Source: Nemophila menziesii
Lineage: Eukaryota; Streptophyta; Magnoliopsida; Boraginales; Hydrophyllaceae
DNA: 64,000 nucleotides
NCBI GenBank assembly: GCA_029959085.1
Contig: JARWIR010000016.1
Coordinates: 23,073,499 to 23,137,498 of the forward strand
Reading direction: 5' to 3'
Within the stretch, counting starts at the first letter, position 1. The number at the start of each line of letters is the position of its first letter. Positions 57,191-64,000 of the stretch are shown here, piece after piece. The translations under genes were made by a program, and so were the position numbers. A model generated the notes under the pieces. That model searched no databases. It was not told where the DNA came from and saw only the letters and a list, made by a program, of their open reading frames with translations.

Positions 57191-58523
57191 AGGATTAAAA
57201 TTGGAGATAAAAGAAAGAAGAGATAAAATAGGAAATGAAAAGCTGCCAAGTAAATTTGAAATTATGTGGCCACGTCCACTAAAGTGAATATAACATAATA
57301 TCGGCTCAGAATTTGTAGTAGCAATCTAAAGTAAAAGTATATATCTTTTCGACGCGGTCGTTTCAATATAAAGTAGGCAAAAATCGGAGCAATAACGAAT
57401 AAGTTACGACCGAAACAAGACACCAACAGTTTTTTCCTTCTCCTATATTTTAGGAAACGAATTTGATTTGGAAAAGGAGTCCAATTACTTGCCTTCTAGT
57501 CCAAGATTTTGACCTAGGGCTTCCTAAAACACCTATAAATACACCCTTTAATCATTATAAACATGTCCTTGCTCATTTCTAAACATTATCTTAGTCCTTA
57601 CTTAAATATTAATCCTTAGTATCAAGCTTATCATGCAGAGAAGCAAGCTGACATGTAGAGGAAGACAAGAAGCACGAAGTTGGAGAGTGACAAACTCCTC
57701 TTCTACATATCTTCTTCTCTATATTTAGGGTAATTAACAATAGATTTGTGGCTTCACCATATTTCTAAACTTTTATTCTGTAAGATTTATTTTTAATTGT
57801 TGGGTTATTATTTTGTCTAAATTCCATAATTATATTTGTTATTTTAATCGATTTGAGTTTGGCGTCTACTGGTATTATGTGCTTTGACTTATTGTTAAAT
57901 CCATAGATTTAGCCAATCTTAGGACTATCCTTAGTAATTGAGTTAACACCCAGAAGGGGGATTCAGTTATTGACAACACCACATAATCGTCTAGTGTGCG
58001 GTAGTGATCCTGACGGGCTTGCTTAACTAGATAGCCATAAAGGTTTGATTTAATCACCGGTCATTACACAGGGTCCCCTTACCCAAGTCCCTTGGTAGTG
58101 AAGAGGTTCCTCCTAAGTCCACCCTGATGCAGGTTAGGAAGAATTTAGAATCCCGGTTAATATATAATGCTCAATTCACCCTTAAGATTAGAATAACAAC
58201 TTAGTAAGATAGACTCATATTAGTAACCTTAATTTATCTGACTTACATTCATATTTATTCATATGTATTCTTATTTATTATTTCACATTAGATAATTATT
58301 CATCTTATTCTATTTTATATTAAACATCTAAATTCATCTACGCTTATTGATACACGTAGATCTAACGGATTAAATCCCTGCGAAATTAACTTTACTTATC
58401 AACTAAACTTGCAAACGATCTGTAATACTTGCAGTGAGTTTCTCGTGGTTGTCAAAGGTATGTCCTTTATTATTATCTTTATTTATTTGTTTATTTATTA
58501 CACCTTTGTCCCCACCAATTTTT

Positions 58524-58541
58524 TGGCGCCGCTGCCGGGGA
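58524..58541 (+). other. Primer-binding site, tRNA-Asp type
   Basis: TGGCGCCGCTGCCGGGGA, six bases after the LTR end. It fixes the orientation of the decayed element as plus. Confidence 0.85.
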
Positions 58542-58639
58542 TTTATCTTTAAGTTAGTCTATTTTTTTTTAGTTCAGAAGTTTTTATTTGTTTTCACTTT
58601 TACGCCTTTCTTTTTGTTTTTGTCTTTTTTAGGTTTTTA

Positions 58640-60915
58640 CATGGCTAATTAATGGTTAGATCTAGGCTTTCCTGGCCCATTCCGAGTGCAACCCATTGTG
58701 ATTCACCCTCCAAATATTCAAGCAGTTGATTCAAGCCCGATCCTCACATGGTTAATCAATTCGCGAGCTATGGGAAATATAATGGTGCTACACATCAAGA
58801 TCCGGTCCGATCTGTTCAGAAATTCATGCAATTCTGTGATGCCTACATTACTGAAGGTGTTACGCAAGAACAAATGTATTATTTAATGTTTCAATTATTC
58901 TTGACCGGGAAAGCAAGCGCTTAGTTAGATGATCAACCTCCCGAGCTAATAACAAATTGAGACAAGTTTCAAGCAAGATCCCTTGATCGATTTTATCCTA
59001 TAAGTATGAAAGTGAAGGAACAATTGGAGCTTATGAATTTATTACAAGAAGCCGGAGAGAGTGTTGGCGAAACATGGACTAGATTTCACAGAAAGTTGAC
59101 AAGATGTCCACTACACGGATACACGACAGAATTACAATTAACCATTTATCTATCAAGGACTCAATGCAGAGCAGAGTCAAGGCTGAGAGTAGATGATATG
59201 GGTCATGGTAGTTTTGTCTCTATGGATTCGAAAGAAGCAAATAGTGGTATGGAAAGAATTATCGAGACCAACATAAGTTGGCCACAATCACAAAATCCTA
59301 TCACTAAAATTGATACAGAGGCGAGGTTTCAAGCTTGCAAGATCAAATACAACAACTCAATATAGCAGTTTAGAAAAGCATCCAAGTGCCACCTCAATAG
59401 CTATATCTGCAAGAATAAGCCTATGAAAATCAAGCTAATCAACCACCGGGCTACAATGCATATAACGTAAGTCAAGCTCCAGTAACACTTCCATCACGTC
59501 CTCAAGAAGATATTAATGAGTTAAAAGAGACTAGTTCAATTCATCAACTTCTCAAAGGACAATATGAGCAGACTTGAGTCAAAGATCGATGCATCAATAG
59601 TGCAAAGCCTGCAGCAACGGAATCATGATCTGAAATAACATAATCAACTTTTAGAGCAAAATCTAATGCGACTCACTATATTCATAGAACAAATGCAAAG
59701 TCAACTCTTGAAATTGACCCATAGTATAAATTCTAACATGAAGAAGATCCAGTACGTTGACGACAAGGTTAAGACAATTAGTCTTCAAGTTAAAAAAATG
59801 AAAGAATCACCACCATCTCCATCGAGTAAAGTCGAGGTTCTACCGACCAAGTCAAACATAGATCGGATGAACTTAGATGAGATAATTGTTGAAGATTGGG
59901 CTGAAGAGGTTGAACACGATGAGATTAAGAACCTAAGAGTGGTTGATACACCTATAATGTAAGAGCAAAGCAGAGTGAGACCACCATCCCTACATTGCTA
60001 TTATCCCGTAAAACCCGCTTATCCAAAGGAGGAACAAGAGAGGTGTATGAAGACATTGAAACAAGTGAAAATCAACGGCCCTCTACTCGAAGTTATGAAA
60101 GGAAATCGAGACTATAATCGATTCTTTATGGAGAAACTCTCCAATAAAGATAGGTTCCCAAGATCCAAGACTGTGACACTCAATGGAGGGATATCAGCAC
60201 AAGTTCAGCGAAAGTTACCACCAAAGCTTAAAGATCCTGGAGGTTTTAACCTCCCAATCAGAATAGGTGGTATATTCCACGGAAAGGCAATGTGTGATTT
60301 AGGGGCGAGTGTGAACATCGTGGCCAAAGGTTTATTCAAGAAGATTGGTATTAGTGATGCAAAACCGACATCCGTATCTTACAGCTTGCGGATCAATCAA
60401 AAGCAAAGTCGTGGGGTGTAATCGAGGATGTGCTCGTCCAAGTAGGTAACCTTGTTATTCCCACCGATTTAATTATTCTTGACTATAAAGTAGATAAGAA
60501 TGTTCCATTCATACTTGGGCGTCCATTCCTAGCCACTAGATACACCATAGTCAATGTGAATGAGAGAACCGCGACTCTCCGTATTGAAGATGATTCTTAA
60601 ACATTCTATGTTTCGGGAAAGAAGAAAAAAAGAAGTCACAAGAACTATTAGCAATCAGAGTTGTGACCAAGAAGACAGAACCAGTAAGCCCTTTAAGACA
60701 CCATGGAAAAGGAAATTGAGTTTGGGGTGGGAGACGAGGTAGCGTTTAAATCTACCAACCCCAAACAAAAAGTTCTTGGATAGGGCCATACTTCATCACG
60801 CGAATTATTTCAGCAGGAGTCGTCGAAATAAAAGCTATCGAGGGTTGCAAGCTCAGGTTGGTAAATGTTAATCACTTCACTCACTGCTGGGGAGGCTATA
60901 AAAAGAAATAATCTA
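58640..60915 (+). pseudogene. Decayed Athila-like gag-protease joined to the integrase C terminus
   Basis: Gag homologous to the young element is readable in pieces: FCDAYITEGVTQEQMYYLM near 58830, GESVGETWTRFHRKLTRCP at 59055-59120, and protease-proximal text at 59975-60420 (RKLPPKLKDPGGFNLPIRIG; GKAMCDLGASVNIVAKGLF). The frame breaks at 60421 and continues as [15 protein letters not shown] text near 60510-60540. Reverse transcriptase, RNase H and most of integrase are gone: by 60750-60900 the sequence is already the integrase tail (WIGPYFITRIISAGVVEIKA; LVNVNHFTHCWGGYKKK then stop). So about 2.9 kb of pol is deleted. This copy could move only with enzymes from a relative, and its broken gag makes even that unlikely. 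Confidence 0.85.
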
Positions 60916-61099
60916 GGTAACACGTTTAACTTTTAAAGACGTTAAACAAAACTGCCCTTTGGGAGACATCCAACAGTATTTTATGTTGTTATATTTTAGT
61001 TTATGTTAGTTGTTTTTAGTTGATATTGTATTATTGAGGAAGGTATTAATGTTTTTGATGTTCAGGTATAAGAAAATTGAGTTGGGGAGCAAAAGAAAA

Positions 61100-61420
61100 A
61101 TGTTTGAGAAATCTGACCCTCCCGCCGGCTAGCCGGTGAGATGACCGGTATGCCGGTGGAGATCAAAACCGTTAAAACGGTCCTAGAATCAGGTCTATTG
61201 TCGAGACGAGGAAAAAATCAAAAAGACGGACCGGTAAGCCGGTGAGATGACTGGTATGCCGGTCAGCCAAAAAACCGTCGCCACGGTATGCAAAATCAGG
61301 TACAATGCCAATAGATCATGGGCAAAACCGTGGGCGCAAACCTTGACACGGTCTGGGACCGTTAAGCCGGCGACAGGACTGGTATGCCAGTCAGCGCCAC
61401 TGGAGATTTTTTTAAGGAGT
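61100..61420. repeat. GC-rich palindromic repeats of the decayed element
   Basis: Many CCGGT/ACCGG words: GCCGGCTAGCCGGTGAGATG (61122-61141) followed by ACCGGTATGCCGGT (61143-61156), repeated near 61230-61263 and again near 61370-61395 with changes, plus ACCGTTAAAACGGT. The position, just after the end of pol, is the same as that of the block at 44530-44890, but the sequence is different. Confidence 0.75.
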
Positions 61421-63010
61421 TTAAAGAAGAAGGGGTTAGTAATATTACAAGTCTTATATCCTTTAAGCCTCCCTTCTTCTCCAAACCTCTCCAAACTATA
61501 TTAAGCTTCAACAAACCTTCACCAAACATCAAAACACTACCCAATCACCATAAACTTACATCCAAATCCTTCCATACATCATTACAAAGAAGATTCAACC
61601 ACCCAAATCATATCAAAACATCTAGAATCTGAGAATCAAAACCAAAATTTTGCCAAATCTTCTTCTATAATTCCTTAAACCCATACCATCCAAGCAAGAG
61701 TTCATTATACCCACATAGAGAATTATTATCCTTACACCTTCCCTAACCCAAATAACACCTTATCTATCTATAATCAAAAGGCAGTTCAAGAGTGTTTAAA
61801 CCTTTGAGTTGGGGGTCAAAAGAGATGATGAAAAAAATAGAGATTTTATCTAAGTGTTAAGGGAGATGAAGTATCAAAGCGAGGTATTGGGTAAGATCTA
61901 GAAGAAATCAAGTGAGATTGGTACTAGTTCGGGATCAAATAAGAAGGATAATTCGAGTCAAGCAATTAGAGAGGAACCGGTTTTTGGTGGATTCTAAAAC
62001 TAAAAAGCAAGCAATAGTGATTAGGGAGCAGAAGATGCCAATACCTCTTCTAATAAAAGGTTCCTATATCGGAAATGAGCAAAGCTTCTGGGACGCTAGT
62101 AACTGTTGCCGAAACAAAGATTCCTGGACAAACACCTTCACATAGGAGAGTATTCAAGAAAAAGAAGTTGAAGAAGATGCAAAACAAGATATTTTTAGAG
62201 TGTGATTGATTAATATGGATCATAACGGAATTTAAGGGAAATAAAAATTGGTGATACTAGAAGTTTACATACAAGAAAAGCATTGCACCCTATTCTGGGT
62301 ATTGATCATGCGAGGCAATAACCTTGAAGAGTATGTTTTCTTTCTTTCCTACCATCTTTTTGTACTTGCAATATTTGTTAAATTTTAATTTTTATAGAGT
62401 CTTTTTTGAGTCGTGGGGACACGCCTTATTTTTTAGTTGAGGGGGTATGGGGATTCGTTGTCTCTCATCTCCATTTTTTATGTGTTTCACTGTTTATAGG
62501 AAAAGTAAAAAAATTTAAGAGAAGGATTAGATATAGTTTGTGTTTAATAACTAAAAGCATAAGCTTAGGAAGTTGATGATAGAAAGTAGTATGTTTATGA
62601 GCTATTTTATTTTGTATGCTTTGAGTATTTACAGGAAACACATATTGATAGTAAAGAAAAGATTAGTAAGCAATGCAGTAGAAGTATGATTGGTCTTAGG
62701 GTGCCTTGAGTGGTGTGTAGGTCGTGAGATCTGAGCTAGTTGATAAACGCATTTGATGAACGTGCTAAAGGTAAGAAAATGACAAAATTTCATAGTTTAG
62801 AAAGTGTTTAAGGCGGTTAGTTATTATATTATATGTCCTTCTCAGCCTCTTCTAGCCTTTCTAAAGCCTTTTTATTAGCCATGTTATAAGCCATATCCCT
62901 TTAGATTTTTAGACTTTTCCATATGACCCGCACTCGAATCGCGATGCATAGACAAATTCTTTTAGAGCTTGAGTTTGGGATGGTGGGTCCAACATTATGG
63001 GAAATATTAT
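61421..63010 (+). other. 3' region of the decayed Athila-like element
   Basis: Contains polypurine-like motifs (TTTGAGTTGGGGGTC at 61804-61818, TTTAGTTGAGGGGG at 62432-62446, CTTGAGTTTGGGATGG at 62968-62984). A likely remnant of the accessory ORF lies at 61900-62200 (basic and charged residues, then an ACACCTTCACATAGGAG match to the young copy's ACACCGTCAAGGAGG). Two stretches are clearly similar to the young element: 62400-62470 and 62820-62990 (for example ATATGACCCGCACTCGAATC at 62921). No intact frame remains. Confidence 0.65.
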
Positions 63011-63029
63011 TGTATTGCATAGGATCCAA

Positions 63030-64000
63030 CTCTTTTGTGACTTTTCCTATGGTTGTCAACATCTCTTCATGTTTATCCTCCACATTTTCATTCTTTCAAC
63101 TACATCTTTCAACACCAAAAGTAATAAGAGATTCTTCAACTTCTTCTTTCCCTTCATGGTATTCTTGTCTTCCCAATCTTCGTCATCTCAATGAACCCCA
63201 AACTCAAAACTTCAAATATTCGAAAACTAGAGAAGAGTTTTCAAATTTTATGTTTTGAGGATTTAGAATGAAGGACTAAGGTGTTATATGAGATTGGTAA
63301 TGATTATTTAGTGGATCAGGAAAGGTTTAATGAATAGTGTTGAAGCTTTGATGAAGAGGCTTAAGGTTGAAAGAGAAGATTTATTGATGTTCTTGAAGGA
63401 TTGTGGTGTTGGATGTGTGTTTGGAATGGAATAGGAGGAAGGATTGAATTTTCTTGGGTGTTTTAGTGGTGTGGTGCAGGTATATAATGGGTTAGGGGTC
63501 GTTCATAATGACATCCTGCAGGAGAGGCTAGGTTAAAACAGAGGAAAATAGTGTTTCAATGAAGATTTGTCAAGTTTCTCTTCAAAAACCGCCGGCGTAC
63601 CGGCATATCGGCGGATTCGCCGGCTTACCGGTGCTGGAGATCTTCCTTTTGTTGTTCTCGGCAATAAACCCGAATCGACAACCCGAGGGCTCGCGTTTTT
63701 CTTTTGGACGGCATACCGATAAGACGACTGGCTTACCAGTCAGGCTTTTGAATTTTTTTCTTCCTCTCAGCAAAATACCCGAGTCCAAGACCCTAGGCCA
63801 CTTTTTCCCGCCGCCGGCTAGCCGGTCAGGCTCTGCATATTTTTTTCTTTTTGTTCCTTTTCACTCAAAAACCCCATCTCACGCCTGTTTAACCCCAAAC
63901 TCAAGGATTTTAACACCTGTAAATCATCAAAAACACTACCACCTTTCTCATTTCTTAAAAAATAGACGCTAAGACTCAACAATTACTTATAATATGCACT
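63030..64000 (-). mobile_element. Inverted fragment of a third Athila-like element
   Basis: From about 63060 the plus strand resembles the plus strand of 44000-44970, meaning a minus-oriented element. There is TGAACCCCAAACTCAA-type text (63190), a G- and T-rich stretch (63240-63530) like 44190-44500, a GC-rich block with GCCGGCTTACCGG (63585-63830), and AACCCCAAACTCAAGG (63888) followed by ACACTACCACCTTTCTC, matching ACACACTACCTTTCTC at 44939. The GC-rich words are those of 61100-61420, so it belongs with the decayed element's subfamily. It runs out of the window. Confidence 0.6.

Larger units (their letters stand above)
55306..58517 (+). repeat. 5' LTR of a decayed Athila-like element, interrupted by a MITE
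   Basis: Starts AGATGTCTCGCTATTTGTG, a mutated TGATGTCTCC, and ends CCCCACCA just before the tRNA-Asp primer site. Without the MITE insertion (about 1,625 bases with one duplication) the LTR would be about 1.59 kb, close to the 1.46-1.48 kb of its relatives. An AT repeat at about 55475-55516 adds length. The left and right parts join at AGGATTAAA and line up with the solo LTR inside (GGAGATAA, then AGAAAAGCTGCC-like text). Confidence 0.85.

Overview
This window is plant nuclear DNA, most likely from a eudicot. It is AT-rich, the genes are split by short GT-AG introns with AT-rich interiors, and the recognisable proteins are plant types: an OPT oligopeptide transporter, a FAR1/FHY3-like protein and plant L1 LINEs with a C-terminal RNase H. 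About two thirds of the sequence is transposable elements or their debris. I cannot name the species.

Only two host genes look intact. One is an OPT-family membrane transporter (9297-12493, + strand, six exons, 754 codons). The other is a small two-exon TMEM230/DUF872 membrane protein (25200-25629, - strand, 117 codons). Several host-gene pieces are broken: an external alternative NAD(P)H dehydrogenase (NDB type, 3890-4137), an ACT-domain-repeat (ACR) exon (6644-6782), a FAR1-related gene (14867-16925) and a STEEP1/CXorf56 homologue (24010-24624).

Layout. 1-2460 is a decayed LINE. 2461-7690 is gene-fragment and repeat territory with a hAT-type MITE (5954-6402). 7696-8449 holds two MITEs, then the OPT gene. 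14.9-18.3 kb is the FAR1-related pseudogene with a 5'-truncated LINE next to it. 19.5-23.35 kb is another LINE on the - strand. 24-25.6 kb holds the STEEP1 pseudogene and the TMEM230 gene. 26517-32156 is an almost full-length LINE with recognisable target-site duplications. 33.5-39.7 kb holds MITEs, a TRIM-like fragment and a Copia LTR with the start of gag. 40676-51950 is a complete, very young Athila-type Ty3/gypsy element on the - strand, with one uninterrupted 1,746-residue Gag-Pol. 52193-55170 is a LINE. 55306-64000 is a pile of older Athila-like pieces: an LTR interrupted by a MITE that is itself interrupted by a solo LTR, then a gag-protease body that has lost most of pol, then an inverted piece of a third related element.

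The most rewarding features are the LTR-in-MITE-in-LTR nest with target duplications readable at two levels; a MITE family that starts GAGTAATG and makes 9-bp duplications (four copies); and the 3' region of the Athila-like elements, where an accessory ORF, repeated polypurine-like motifs, GC-rich palindromic repeats and a conserved non-coding block recur in two independent elements.
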